A stretch of 64,000 nt of DNA from Acarospora socialis (GCA_025617375.2 JAMYGW020000007.1:310001-374000), one strand, 5' to 3'. Shown: positions 47,275 to 58,700, counted from the stretch's first letter. Numbers and translations are program-made. The notes: generated by a model from the letters alone, not told the origin.

Positions 47275-48960
47275 CTACAACACTTTATTCCTCAAAACAT
47301 CCTCGCCACCCCTCCTCATCTTCCTCATCTCCCCCTCCACCCCCTCCTTACAGCGTCGCACATACTCCTCCCTCCTCGCCACCTCCTCCTCAAACTCCCC
47401 CGCAACCCTCCTCCTCTCCTTCCTCGCCTCCCGCATCTTCGTCACTAGCTCGCCGAAGCGCTCGACGAACCAGTCACCGGCGTCTTCCCATTCGGCGAGC
47501 GTCAAGGTCGAGAAGAAGGTGCTGCGGTCGGCGTCGGGGAGGGTGGTGATGTGTTGGAGTTTGGAGGGGAGGGGGCCGGAAAGGAGGGGTTCCGGGAGGG
47601 GGGAGGGTGGTGTGTTGGGGTTGTGGTCGAAGGGTTGGGTGCGCAGGTCGGCGTAGGGCATAGCGCGGAGGGCGGCGGGGTCGTAGTCGAGGGAGAGGCG
47701 GCGTTCGGTAGGGTTTGTGGGTGGGTGTTCGGGGAGGAGGTTGGTTGCTGGTGTGGGTGGTGCGTTTTGCTTCGGGTCTTGTTTGTTGTCGTTGTTCGTG
47801 TCGGAGAGGTTGGGTTTGATGTCTTCGGTGTTGTTTATCTCGTCGGCATTCGGAGATTGGGGCCCGGTGTCATGGTAATGGTGCTGGTTTAGGGGTTGCT
47901 CTTGCTTCACCAAATGATGACGGACCTCCTCGTGTGGACGTTGTGCTGATGGTGATCGTATTTGGTGGGGCTGCTTGGCCTGAGGCACTCGAACGACCTT
48001 GGGTTGAGAATCAGGTCTCTTGCGGGCTTGGTGAAGTCCATTCTGTCGGTTTGTTGGGCCTTGGCCCTTCTTGCGAGTTGACTCGTCGTTCTCGTCATCC
48101 GGATCACTCTCTCCAGACGTGATATCCGAGTAGGGAGTGAGGGTATTGCCAACGCCATTCGGCGCTCTACCGCGTGCTTGCTTGTTTGGTTCAGGGAAAT
48201 GTTGAACTGCTGGCTTAGGGATGGTTTGCCTCGGCTGATCTATGTTGGCTCGGTCCTTCGGACGTTGAACCAGAGGACGCCAAGTCGAGTCGGCCTTCAT
48301 TTCCTGTAGCTCTCGCGCGAGGTTTATGCTAGCGACAGTTGCATCGTCCCCTGACGCCAAAGCTTCATCGCTCATTTCCTCGTCTTCTTCGAGACCGGAT
48401 GCTTCTCCCCCTTCCGTGCCCTCTGCATCGACGTCCTCATAGATGTCCATGTGCGCGTCCTGTTGATCATTGTGTGCCTGGTTTATGGCATGATTCCATT
48501 CCTGCTCGGGTTGCCTAGTGGCCCATGGTGTTGTGATAGGAGCGGTGGCCCGACCGTCAACTTGACTATCCTTGACCTGCACTTCACTAAGTATGCTCGT
48601 CTCATCCATTCCTTCAGCATCCGTATCGAAGGCACCGCCATAGTGATCCTGGCTATCGAATTGTTCTGGCATCGTTTTTGATCGGTCTTCGGACTCCGTG
48701 CGGCCTGGCAGAACCGAATTGTAGGTCCGGGTTTCCGTCCGGTCAGTTGGAGGCTGTAGAGGTTGACGTGCAAGGCGAGTCTGGGGCGGTGGCATACGTG
48801 CTTGCGCTGCTAGGAGTTGGCGGCGGTTATTCGCAGCAGGGATGGTTGTATGTGAAGCTCCATTTGTGGGCTTTTGAACTGAGGCTGGTATTCCATTGCG
48901 GTTCCCAACCCAACCCTTCAACCCGCTCATGCTGGCAAAGTGTGTTGAGCCAGCAAGCAT
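47275..48960 (-). CDS. ECM11-domain protein
   Basis: Single exon, 561 aa. The C-terminal 120 residues match the fungal Ecm11 domain: LDYDPAALRAMPYADLRTQPFDHNP, then FFSTLTLAEWEDAGDWFVERFGELVTKMREARKERRRVAGEFEEEVARREEYVRRCKEGVE.. with a predicted coiled coil. In yeast, Ecm11 with Gmc2 builds the synaptonemal complex central element; in filamentous fungi the role is less clear. The rest is acidic and disordered (DVDAEGTEGGEASGLEEDEEMSDEA) with a Lys-Gln-Pro-rich middle. The start could be 48960 (MLAGSTHFAS) or the ATG at 48930 (MSGLKGWVGNRNG); the latter looks more family-like. Converges with the RBR gene. Confidence 0.82.
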   Translation of the reverse strand: MLAGSTHFASMSGLKGWVGNRNGIPASVQKPTNGASHTTIPAANNRRQLLAAQARMPPPQTRLARQPLQPPTDRTETRTYNSVLPGRTESEDRSKTMPEQFDSQDHYGGAFDTDAEGMDETSILSEVQVKDSQVDGRATAPITTPWATRQPEQEWNHAINQAHNDQQDAHMDIYEDVDAEGTEGGEASGLEEDEEMSDEALASGDDATVASINLARELQEMKADSTWRPLVQRPKDRANIDQPRQTIPKPAVQHFPEPNKQARGRAPNGVGNTLTPYSDITSGESDPDDENDESTRKKGQGPTNRQNGLHQARKRPDSQPKVVRVPQAKQPHQIRSPSAQRPHEEVRHHLVKQEQPLNQHHYHDTGPQSPNADEINNTEDIKPNLSDTNNDNKQDPKQNAPPTPATNLLPEHPPTNPTERRLSLDYDPAALRAMPYADLRTQPFDHNPNTPPSPLPEPLLSGPLPSKLQHITTLPDADRSTFFSTLTLAEWEDAGDWFVERFGELVTKMREARKERRRVAGEFEEEVARREEYVRRCKEGVEGEMRKMRRGGEDVLRNKVL

Positions 48961-49429
48961 ACGCGCCTAGGTGGATTGGGAGCTGACAGTGTGGGACTCG
49001 CTGATTAAGTCATATTCATTATTGCTCGCCCAGCGACTTTACTTTGCAGAATCAGAGTTGCGGTTTGTAAAAGCTACTCGTTGAAGCCGGAATGGGTGCT
49101 TTGTGTGCAGTACCTTAAGAACGTGGTCCGGATTGGGGATGGTCTTTGACGCCGATTTACGCGGTCTTCTCACGTGTTATTTTTAGCATGTGAATTGTTA
49201 TAAGATAACTTTCAAATAAGATGACTCCCTAGAGTTTCATACAAAGATTGCTGCCTGAACTGTTCTATACTTCATGTACCAAAGACTCTCAGTAAACACA
49301 TACCAGAAATAAATCTTACCGTCCAGAGTACGAAGTACAATCTAAGTCCGTTGCTGGATGACCCAACCGGTAAGCTGTTAAAGCTAACTTCAACGTCTGA
49401 ACACTACTGGAACAGATGGTAGACTCCTG
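48961..49429. other. Intergenic region
   Basis: 469 bp: ECM11 promoter and the 3' UTR of the HET gene. AT-richer near 49180-49320; no gene seen. Confidence 0.5.
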
Positions 49430-51529
49430 TTAGACAAGAATGAGATCCTCTGACACAGCTGCGGCGAAGAACATCTCCCGGACTGCGTTACACACTCCCA
49501 CTCGTCGGTAAATCCACATTGTCTTCCCATGTGTCCTATCTCTCTCGTCCTCCTCAGTGTCCTGGTACCGCTCGAGCAGCAACATTGACGATTTACCTAT
49601 TTGAAGACAGTATAGGTCCTTCAGGCCATCATCTGCAACAAAATGCCAAGGACCTGGATCATCTTCCTCGGGAAAGACATAGTCCAATTGACCAATGATC
49701 TCCCGCCTGTTGGGCTCATACGCCAAGACTTTACCATTGGTCGGGTGTCTGCAGTGAACGAAGTCGGAGATACATCTGGAAAAGTCGTAGTCATCCTCAC
49801 CCCCATTCTTGGCTTGGATTTCTTTCCACTCTTTTCTCTGTGACTGTTGGTTTATAAAACGTCGCATGGGCCCCCGAACCTTCACGGATGTGATTAAGGC
49901 GCCCCGTCTGACAACATCAAGAACCTTGTCAGATTGACCTGCTTTTCCTAGCTGTGGCTCTTCCAGTAACTCGAATCTATCTGTAGGCGTAAAGTCATGT
50001 TGCATGGTAGTGGTAGTGCAAAGAGGAACTGAAGCCCAAGACCATGCTGGTGCGACGTACAAGAGACTCTTACTTGGGCGGTTTGGGCATCTTTTGCACT
50101 GCACGGACCAGGCCAGATCTTTGGCAAATGATTTTCGCCACAGACCAGCAAGATATTCTTGGTTGCCAATCTCCGTGTATGGAGCGAGATACTGTGCGGC
50201 AAGACCTGAAATGGCAGGGAATCTGTCTCCGGCATAGGACATGTTTCGCCGAGTGTAAGCCTTGACTGTATCGAGCCATTGGTGGTGTAGATCGCCCATC
50301 TCTTCGTTATGGCGGGTTATTAAAAGTTGTTGCGGATGCCGTAACTCTCTGTCCGGATCTGGGCTTTCGAAAGGTTGACGTCGACGCCGATCGGGCAGCA
50401 ATCCCAGTTCTGTGTGCTGAGTACAGGAGCAGGACCAATATATTCTTTGACTACACACATACAATATCCTTGGCGACAGACGCTCTTCTTGTAAAGTCCA
50501 ACCTCGAGAAAATAGAGGCGTATCCCACCTGATCTCGTCCAAGACCATGTCGAAGTTAGCCAGGAATTGTCCATTATCGAGTTGACAAGGCCGGCTGCGA
50601 TGCTCCCATGCTTTCCTGGGGTAGAACAATCCATCCGTCGATTTTTGGCTGGAACAGGCGCACAATGTAACATGGGCGTTTCCGTAGACCTCATGCATTC
50701 TCGATGCTTCACGATTCCAGTCTCCCAGCAGGATACACATGGCATCAACCCAGATGTACGGGATGTCCAAACTCCGTGTCAACTGAATAGCATCCTGGAT
50801 GGTCTTCGGTAGATCTGATACTGAGAACGACTGCCTCCTTCTGCTCAAATTCTCCCTCGTGGTTTGTGCGGCTTCCATATTTTTCTTTTCCTCCGGATCA
50901 TTGCTTGTCTCAGTGCCCCACGGGTAGCTCAACGCGGCATAACGTACCAATTCCTCCTGCGAAGTGTCTCTTAGCTCAAGCTGTTGTGACCCTGTTCGGA
51001 TGTAAACTAGATTAGAAGGGTTTTGCTGAGACCATCTAAGATTTTTGCATTGGATGTGGTTCTTATGGCACTCTTCTAACCACCCTTGTACCTCAGCCAA
51101 GACCGTCTGATCCGTTGGCTCAACACGAAGATCGACAAAACCAACATTGTTCTTCTCCGTACAGTAGACTGTTGCGGTCTTCAGGGGTTCAAGGGGATTC
51201 CCAACAACTATCTCGAGTATGGTCTGTCCAGATATGGTGCTTTTCCACGTTCGGGGCAATATTACCCAAACTTCGTGTTGGTTCGCATTCTGAAGTCTTC
51301 GCGCTTCTTGCCCGGTAATTTGACGTAGCCAAAGCGCTTTTCGAAAGACCTGGCAAGCAATGCATCCACTCCCAGCACAGCTCTCAAGCTGTTGAAAACT
51401 ATCATGGGTCTTAATCTTGTAGCTATGTGAGCTCCCATTGTCACGCCTTCTTCGAAACAGCGCTTCTATCCTGTGACAACCATCACATTCCTTTTGGGAG
51501 TACTTGTTCTTATGTAATTTACAAGACAT
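49430..51529 (-). CDS. HET-domain (heterokaryon incompatibility) protein
   Basis: Single exon, 699 aa. HET-domain proteins mediate or modulate programmed death after fusion of unlike hyphae; many family members have no proven role. HET motifs in order: YAALSYPWGTE (about residue 200), then DLPKTIQDAIQLTRSLDIPYIWVDAMCILLGDWNREASRMHEVYGNAHVTLCA, and RGWTLQEERLSPRILYVCSQRIYWSC. The canonical 'ALSYCWG' and 'WIDALCI' elements read ALSYPWG and WVDAMCI here. The Cys-rich N-terminus (CKLH..CDGCHR, CAGSGCIACQVF) is common in this family and may bind zinc. The C-terminal 250 residues are variable, with no NACHT, WD or ankyrin repeats, so it is a stand-alone HET protein. No intron or frameshift. Confidence 0.93.
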   Translation of the reverse strand: MSCKLHKNKYSQKECDGCHRIEALFRRRRDNGSSHSYKIKTHDSFQQLESCAGSGCIACQVFRKALWLRQITGQEARRLQNANQHEVWVILPRTWKSTISGQTILEIVVGNPLEPLKTATVYCTEKNNVGFVDLRVEPTDQTVLAEVQGWLEECHKNHIQCKNLRWSQQNPSNLVYIRTGSQQLELRDTSQEELVRYAALSYPWGTETSNDPEEKKNMEAAQTTRENLSRRRQSFSVSDLPKTIQDAIQLTRSLDIPYIWVDAMCILLGDWNREASRMHEVYGNAHVTLCACSSQKSTDGLFYPRKAWEHRSRPCQLDNGQFLANFDMVLDEIRWDTPLFSRGWTLQEERLSPRILYVCSQRIYWSCSCTQHTELGLLPDRRRRQPFESPDPDRELRHPQQLLITRHNEEMGDLHHQWLDTVKAYTRRNMSYAGDRFPAISGLAAQYLAPYTEIGNQEYLAGLWRKSFAKDLAWSVQCKRCPNRPSKSLLYVAPAWSWASVPLCTTTTMQHDFTPTDRFELLEEPQLGKAGQSDKVLDVVRRGALITSVKVRGPMRRFINQQSQRKEWKEIQAKNGGEDDYDFSRCISDFVHCRHPTNGKVLAYEPNRREIIGQLDYVFPEEDDPGPWHFVADDGLKDLYCLQIGKSSMLLLERYQDTEEDERDRTHGKTMWIYRRVGVCNAVREMFFAAAVSEDLILV

Positions 51530-52294
51530 CTTTGGATAGTTAGCAACGCTGTTTTGGCCTTTTCTTGCTAAGCAACTGACGTTGAAATCAGGCAGCAGCG
51601 ACCGGTAGAGCCGGGGGTTTCAACAGAGATGGTAGAAAAACTGAGACTATGCTTGGACAAAAACTTCGTAAATTGCCAGTGTGATGAGAGCACACTATGA
51701 CGAAGTCTCCTCCTCTGGAGCATACTTCAAAGCTCACATAGGCTCTGCCGAGGCAGTGGAACCCTACAAAAGCCTATCTAAGCCCCACTGAGGCTGTGCC
51801 ACATACACTGAGGCTGTGGGTGACACAGAGGTGGTCAGAAATCTGACGTTGACAAGTCGTCCGTAAGGTCTGAAGGATGTTGTTCAAAGCTGAGTAGCGG
51901 GCAATAACTGCAAGATACAGCAATCAACAGCTCATCATGTCATGTGAGCAATAGCTGTGTGCAGGAAGCAGTCACAGTTGTCAATAGCTGACTAGAATGG
52001 GTGGAACAGTGGACAATAGTCACAGGAGTGATGGTCAATGGCTGGGTCCGACCCATTAATGCTCAACACCCTTTGAGACCTTCCTCTATATTGATCTTTG
52101 CCCAGTTCAGAAACTATTTTTAAGCACTACAACTAAACGTCTGCATCTGTATAAGAGCTACTTAAACTGATGAGTTCATCCACCTGCACCAGATCGTCAT
52201 GATTGGATTGCTCTCGATATTCTCTAAGTTGACTGATATCGGCAACACTCGTCCCCAGAGAGATCAATCTGCCAATGGAGGTCAGGTCATTTGC
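51530..52294. other. Intergenic region
   Basis: 765 bp. It has short internal repeats of the type GAGGCTGTG / GCTCACATAGGCTCTGCCGAGG around 51730-51830; no gene seen. Confidence 0.45.
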
Positions 52295-52899
52295 TCAATA
52301 TTCAGATGGACAGAGATGGACAACACACCCTGCAAGATATGCCAACGTCACTACAACAGCCAAGTATTTCTTATTGCGGACATGGCCTGCGGTGACACTC
52401 GCGATGGCAATGTCGGCGCCAACAAGAAGAATGTTGAATAGTAAGCTTATACTGAGAGCCACGATTTGCCGGAAAGTACGGATCTCGTCAGTCGATTGGG
52501 AAGGTTCGTAACGCAGGCGGAGCAAGGCTCCAAAAAGAAATACATTTGAACTGGTGCCCAACATACCCTAAGAAGCATAGACTTGTCAGCATTCTGTCAT
52601 TGCCCAGAACGTTCCAGAGAGCCTCTACATGTGATGTCTGAAGCAGGACCTCACCGAGTCATGAGAAAGGCACTTGGAGACTTGAGAGGATGCTGAAGAA
52701 CAATTCATAGTGCTGGTCAGTCAATACTTACCACACCGGAGACCGCCCACGGAAGGACGGTGTGAGATATGTTGAGATTGTTCGAACCAAATTCGGTAAA
52801 CGCGTTGACCACAGATGTAACGCCGCCTGTGATCATCATGCCGATGTGAGCTAGTATGCACAGTACATGCAACGATTGCCAAACATCGTTGTTGGCCAT
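52295..52899 (-). CDS. Small multi-span membrane protein, unknown
   Basis: Tentative two-exon gene: 52732-52899 and 52295-52567, with a 164-bp intron (GTAAGT..CTTCTTAG, phase 0), 146 aa. Hydrophobic segments: SLHVLCILAHIGMMITGGVTSVV, NISHTVLPWAVSGVGMLGTSSNVFLFGALL, IVALSISLLFNILLVGADIAIA, YLAVVVTLAYLAGCVVHLC, so about four spans, with a charged loop RLRYEPSQSTDEIRTFRQ in the middle. I recognise no family. The long intron could hide another exon, but the only candidate I found breaks the frame. Lies upstream of the HET gene on the same strand. Confidence 0.55.
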
Positions 52900-53450
52900 T
52901 TCGCTTTCAGCTAAGGGAGACTTGTATGCTGGTACGATTCCTTGACTCTGGAGAACCGGTTGACTTGGGTCAAGGAGATATGTAGTTCGTGGAAACTCGG
53001 TGTGAAGGGAGAGTCAGAGTTTGAATACGTCGTTGCTGTTGCTCAAGAGCAACGGAACATGACAAAAGCCGCAATAGAGATGTGATGATTTATTATTCAA
53101 CCTGTAACAACATTCTGCAGCCTGCTTCATGGCAAATGCTTATAAGGCAATAGGCCCGAGACACGTAAGATCTTACATGCCTCAGCCTTTTTACAGCCTT
53201 GATTCAGCGCTCACTCAAATAGGGTGTGGAAAGTCTGATTACCTAATCAACCAAACACAGGTAAGCTCTCGTAAGGTAGGTCTCACGCTAGTGAAACTTG
53301 TGACACGCGTTGCTTCATTGAGACAGGATACCCTACGAGTACAATCTCAAGTCCAGTCCGACCGTCCGTCCTCCTCGCCGCTGACAGGATCCATACAACG
53401 GGTACGAGACAAAACCACGGCATGCCCTCAGCGCCGAACGGTCTTCCAAA
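52900..53450. other. Divergent intergenic region
   Basis: 551 bp between the small membrane protein and the Yip1-family gene; both promoters. Open frames here on either strand lack motifs. Confidence 0.5.
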
Positions 53451-54547
53451 ATGGCGATGATGGCAAGCGCATCTACCGGCAATCCGTACCAGCAGTACGA
53501 CAGCACCTCCATCGAGCAGGATCTGATCGATCCAGATGACGGTATGCGCCTACTCACAGTACTCCCATATCAGACCAACTTAACGTGTCGTCCACAGCCG
53601 ACATCAACGATTTCGACGACCCCCTGCAACCCACCCACGACCGCGTGCCCCTAACCGGCAACATCCAATCCTCATCCTCCTCGACCGCCCTCCCACGCTC
53701 CTACCTCACCTCCTCCATCCCCGGCGAGGACCGTCGCGCCCCGACCAACACCATCGACGAAAGCGTCTGGGCGACACTCTCGCGAGATCTATTGGCGGTG
53801 TGGGAGAAGTTGCGGCAGGTCCTGTGGCCGAAGTACCTTCTTGGCGGGATGCTGCAACGGGGAGGCGGCATCGGGGCCGCGGAGAGGGGCGAGGGCGGGG
53901 GCAGTGGAGCGGGGGGGCTAAGGGGCCTTGTGGGACGGTGGCCGGATGCGGATGTGGTGCTGCAGGGCGGGATGAGTGAGGGGTTGAGGGATTGGGATTT
54001 GTGGTATGTTTTGCAGTCGGGCTTGATGGAGTGGGAGAACGGGTAAGACGCTGACGAGAGTACGTGTGTAGGGGTCCGCTTATTTTCTGCTTGTTGTTGA
54101 GCTTGCTGTTGTCGATGACCGCGTCGGGTGAGCAGAAGAGTCTGGTTTTCTCGGGGGTGTTTGCGATGGTGTGGATTGGAGAGGCGGTGGTGACGGTGCA
54201 GATCAAGTTGCTCGGTGGGAATATGTGAGAGCTCCTGAAGCATACCCCAAGCTTTCGTGTTAATTTCGTTGTGATACTGATTCGTACTTGGCTACAGTTC
54301 ATTCTTTCAGTCCGTGTGCATCATCGGTTACACGTTGTTTCCCCTCGTCATCGCGGCGATGCTCAGTGCTCTACATCTTCCGTCTATCGCCAGAATACCG
54401 GTGTACATTGTACTGATCACCTGGTCATTGGCAGCTGGGGTCAGTATTCTGGGAGGTTCCGGGGTAGTTAAGAATCGGGTTGGGATCGCAGTATATCCGC
54501 TTTTCGTTTTCTACGTCGGACTAGGTTGCTTGTGTTTTATTAGCTAG
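53451..54547 (+). CDS. Yip1-family Golgi membrane protein (YIP4/YIPF6-like)
   Basis: Membrane protein that interacts with Rab GTPases in ER-Golgi traffic. Exons 53451-53541, 53598-54003, 54072-54224, 54298-54547; introns 56, 68 and 73 bp; 299 aa. Cytosolic N-terminus with VPLTGNIQSSS, then TIDESVWATLSRDLLAVWEKLRQVLWPK, DWDLWGPLIFCLLLSLLLS (Yip1 hallmark DLxGPL), FAMVWIGEAVVTVQIKLLGGNISFFQSVCIIGYTLFPLVIAAML, and the final spans ending YVGLGCLCFIS. A Gly-rich insert (GGGIGAAERGEGGGSGAGG) sits between the first blocks. Opposite-strand frames at 53701-54302 are shadows. Confidence 0.92.
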
Positions 54548-54817
54548 AATAGAATTTCTCTGGAAGTACGGATATACGGTATGGGCAAGTCATTTAGCTT
54601 GCTTGGAAGATGATTTACAAGGTGGATTGGACTTCATTCGAAATGACTTTTAGCTGCGAGGCTTATTGCTTTCGAAGAACGATGGATTAACCAACCCTAA
54701 CCACCCAATCCTACCGAGATCCGACCTTCCGGCAATGATTCCTCCTTCCCCTATGCGCCTGTTCGATCCGCGAATTTTGCACGATCTGCGGCCAGGTCAG
54801 TGACGAAAACCACCGTG

Positions 54818-55964
54818 TCACTTGGTGGTCTTTCTACGTTTCGCAGGGCTAAACTCCTGAGCGTAAGTCTTGAAGAAGTCCGTGGGCTCTTGCGGGTGCT
54901 CGTGCGTGATGTCGTGGAAGGCGAGGGTGGAGATGTAATTGGTCTTGCCGGCCTTGACCAATTGGTAATATTCGAGGAGGTACTCCTTCTCGGAGTCGTC
55001 GCTATCGGATTGTTTCTTGAGAACGCGCTTGGCTTCCGCTCTGTAAGGATGTCGTCAGAATCAGCGTTAATCCGATGGGCGGTGCAATAGCCACTTACGC
55101 GGAAATGCTCTCGAATTCCATAGGAGAGTCCAATGCCTGACTGGCAGCCGTAGCGAGTTCATCTCCAGTCGCCATCATTGGCCCTAGGTAACATTAATAC
55201 TATCTCATAAACCCGACAACAATGATTGGTTTACCAGTTAGCGTAATGAGCTGTCCACGATGCTTATCATCGAAGCCATGTTTGCCGTGCCCAGTCACGA
55301 CATGCGCAACCACCTTAGCTACATCCCCGAGAGCGATCGGGGCGAACTTGTTGTTGGTCCCAATGGGCAACGGGAGCTTCCCATCATGCTGAGCTTGCGG
55401 GGCATAGAGCAACAGGTTCTCCGCATAAAAGCCCGCACTGACTTCTTATCAGCAAAGGCCCACTTTGAACCAATATAGATCAACTTACCGAATGACAACA
55501 GGAGAGTGGCCGGTAGCCGTGTTAGGGTCACCCTTAGTGGACATTACAGCGACTTCAAGGTCGATAAACTCGTGAAGGCGCGGCTGTTTCTGCGGGTCCG
55601 CCAGATCGCACCCAGCAGAGCTCAGGAAACAGATATTCGGGACGTTTGCCTTCTTCGCCGCCGTAATCAATTCGGTCGTGATATCGACCTTGTCATGATG
55701 CGCCGGAGGGATCAAGCACATGGTGTCGGCGCCAACGTTTTTGAGGGTTTTCACCATCTCACGCTCCTTGCCGGGCTTGTGAGGGATGATGGTGGCACCC
55801 AGCTTCTTCAAGAGCTTACAGTTCTCATGGTTGGGGTCCAGGGCGAGGCCGGTCAAGGAAGCGATCTTCTTGGAGAAATGGTCGTCGGTCAGAATGAGCT
55901 CTGCAATGAGATGCCCGGTCTGGCCGTCTACTGCAGTAACGCAAAGCTTGCGCGAATGAGACAT
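54818..55964 (-). CDS. NmrA-like NAD(P)-binding protein
   Basis: Atypical short-chain dehydrogenase of the NmrA/HSCARG group; such proteins act as redox sensors or reductases. Four exons: 55489-55964, 55235-55437, 55099-55183, 54818-55040; introns 51, 51 and 58 bp; 987 bases, 328 aa. The nucleotide-binding start is CVTAVDGQTGHLIAELIL (GxxGxxG-like), then ANVPNICFLSSAGCD, AGFYAENLLLYAPQ, FAPIALGDVAKVVAHVVTGHGKHGFDDKHRGQLITLTGP, and the tail MEFESISAAEAKRVLKKQ..YQLVKAGKTNYISTLAFHDITHEHPQEPTDFFKTYAQEF. The tail looks like a separate small gene with its own ATG until the intron at 55184-55234 is removed. Last gene before the AT-rich block. Confidence 0.9.
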
Positions 55965-57582
55965 GGCTGGAGATTCTATCGAGAGTGCTTCGGTTTATCG
56001 GGTTATTGCAATGAAGAGTGAAAGGTCAATTGGTGATTGATGTGAATGATTGAGGTAGTGGAATTTAAGAACAGCAAGTGAGGTGGTCAGGACCAGCTCC
56101 AGTTCCAACCCAGCTCCAACGTCAATGGATCTGATACGGTGGACGATAACGAGGTTACTGACACATCAAATTTTTTTTGAATTTTCGCAAAGTGTTAATG
56201 AATATTCACCATTAACAACACATAGCCATAGATTGTAGTAGAGAAATCATGATCTATAAGTAGATAATCAACATTCTCATCATTGTACAAACAAATTCAT
56301 CAACTACAACAATGATCATCTTCATCTCAGTCATCAATGATATAACACAAGCACAGAGAAACAGAGTAAATACTTTTTAGTATGAAGACTGATCTGAGAA
56401 ACTGATTATACAAAAATATACAATAGTGAATTCTGATTCAACAATGCTCAGACACAGATTCTGAAGAAGTGAAGAGATAAAGTGAAAATTAAAATGCAGT
56501 TGAAAAAGAATCACATCATGATCAGCATGCTGCAGCAGACTTTATATATTGAAGTAATTATTATACAGTTCTGATTCATACAATCTACAGTAATATACAA
56601 CATTACACATTATTGACATCTTTTTAGTGAGAAAGAAAACAAGAAGAAATGTGCTGACTGTGATAGAAAAAATAACTCATTTCAAGTATTACTCTCTGAA
56701 ATCTAAATCATACAATATTAAGAATGTATAGAAATGTATTTCTATATCAGAGAATTTTTGAGATGTTTGTAACAACTGTCACTGATATGATCACATGATC
56801 AGATATAATCACAATGTGAATATCAAGATCAACAAAATCAGAAAAAAAAAGAAAAAGAAGAAGCAGAAGAAGCAAATGATTTGAATGTGTTTAAATTGTA
56901 CAACTTGAACATCAGTCAAATATTTTAAATAGAAAATAAATATATATTAATATAACAAGATAACAAGCTGTCAAGAAGTGCAGTGTTCTAGCTGCTTTTA
57001 TTGTTTTAATTATCTCTAGTGTCAGAATCTAAATTGTATAAATAGATTAAGTTAACTGCAGTCAACTTGTTCAACTAATCAGTCTGCACAGTCAATGATG
57101 ACAACAGTGTATGTTTTTAGCACAAGTATTCTATATATCTCTCAATACAAGTTCACAAATCATTTCTTGTAATCATTAATTCTCATATAATGCATCAACA
57201 AACTATCATCTGAAGAAACATCAAATTCTACAGCAGTAAAGTCTTTCAAAGTTGTTAATTAATCTTTGAATAATGTATCTTTCTGATATAGAGATTAATA
57301 AAGAATTTTAGAAATAAAATTGTACAATTTACTCAAGATGAGTTGAATAATTAAATAATATTCAATTTAATTCTTTAAGAAGACTTCTTTTTCTGTTTTT
57401 TCTTCTTAATCTTCATCTTTGTATCTTCATCAGTCTTCTTCATCTTGATCTCTTTCAAATCATATGACTCATTCTTCACAAGAGCAATCAATTATAACTT
57501 GTATGTATGATTTGTTTTAATGCAATAATCTTTTAATAGAGTCAAGACATTTAAAATTTTTGTGACTATTTTATTCTCAATA
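55965..57582. other. NmrA-like promoter, then AT-rich gene-free DNA
   Basis: Normal composition runs to about 56,165; beyond it the DNA becomes strongly AT-rich, and the last CG I see is near 56,186. From there to 57,582 there are only broken frames, including a Lys-coding AAG/GAA tract near 56,840 and its opposite-strand counterpart near 57,390. Probably an older, decayed element into which the retrotransposon inserted; I cannot name it. Confidence 0.6.
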
Positions 57583-57945
57583 TGTATTACAGTCATACCT
57601 GAAAAGAAAGAAACTCATGAGTTTAAAATCAAAGATTCACTCAAAGCACATACAGAGAAAACTGTGAAATAGCAGTTACATAATAACATAACAGCTCAAT
57701 GGTGAGCAGACAAGCTAAAAACTCAATTTCTCAACATTGAGACATCAAAACATCAAGAATGCTCAATGCAAAGATGTCAAGCTTACTCTATATAGTAGAA
57801 CTGTTTTTCTTATGAAAACAACCATGCTCAACTTCAGTAACTATCTAAAAGTTAAAGTTCAGAATTGTTTCAGATCAGTCATTATATTCATAAGCATAAA
57901 CTTTTAGTTCTACATATCTGAGAAAGCTCAGGTTAGAATGTTACA
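57583..57945 (+). repeat. 5' LTR
   Basis: About 363 bp, from TGTATTACAGTCATACC to GAATGTTACA, alignable throughout with the 3' LTR. Differences are mostly transitions. Confidence 0.85.
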
Positions 57946-58079
57946 CTTTGAATATTCTTGTAATATAATAAGTATGATGTCTGACACACAGAAGAATGTC
58001 TCAATCTTGTTTTTGAAACAGACTCAAGCAAACTCATCTTTATTATCTACTTCAGAAAGAACAGCAACACAATCAGTGA

Positions 58080-58700
58080 TGCTGACTTAGATGATTTAAC
58101 TATCTGTGAATGCATTAAAGATTCAGATACTCAATATCTTTGATGAAGAATGAGAAAAGCTGTGAGTCTTTGTGACTAAACTCAATCTGTATATTGAATT
58201 CAATCAACTAAAGTTTCAAATCAATCAAGAAAAGACATTGTTTGCAACAATCTATCTAGTGAACACAGTCTTTGACTGAGTTGACCTTAGACTACACAAG
58301 TTTCTAGAAAAGAATTACAAAGAGTGCAATGCTGATGTGAAGTTCATGTTTAATAACTTCAGCAAGTTCAAGAAGAAACTTAAGAAAGTCTTTAAGATAA
58401 TTAACAAAGAAAGAGCAGCAGAAAGACAAGTTTACATCTTGCAACAGAGTAAATTAGCAACAGTATATGTCACAGAGTTTCAACAACTAGCAGCACTTAT
58501 CAGATGAGATAATGAAGCACTTATTTATCAGTATTATTATGAGTTAAGAAAGTTCATCAAAGACAAGATAGTCTGAGCAGAACAATCAGACAATCTTTAA
58601 GAAATGATTAATCTAAGTATCAACATTAATAGTTGTCAATGAAAACAACAGATGAAACATAAAAAATATTAAATGTTATCTATAATAGAAGATCAAGAAG
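58080..58700 (+). pseudogene. gag remnant
   Basis: One frame reads TKLNLYIEFNQLKFQINQEKT.., NYKECNADVKFMFNNFSKFKKKLKKVF and ERAAERQVYILQQSKLATVYVTEFQQLAALIR, the capsid (Retrotrans_gag) pattern of fungal gypsy elements. It is cut by TGA at positions where Trp is expected. Boundaries are approximate; the region up to about 59,800 is gag-pol linker without clear domains. Confidence 0.8.

Noticed and set aside
53701-54302. Minus-strand frames of 180 and 198 codons
   Set aside because: Opposite the Gly-rich exon of the Yip1-family gene; low complexity and no motif.
54818-55178. A separate small gene starting at its own ATG, downstream of a shorter NmrA-like gene ending at 55200
   Set aside because: Removing a 51-bp intron (55184-55234) continues LITLTG into PMMATGDELA and gives the complete NmrA-like C-terminus; all four exons sum to a multiple of three.
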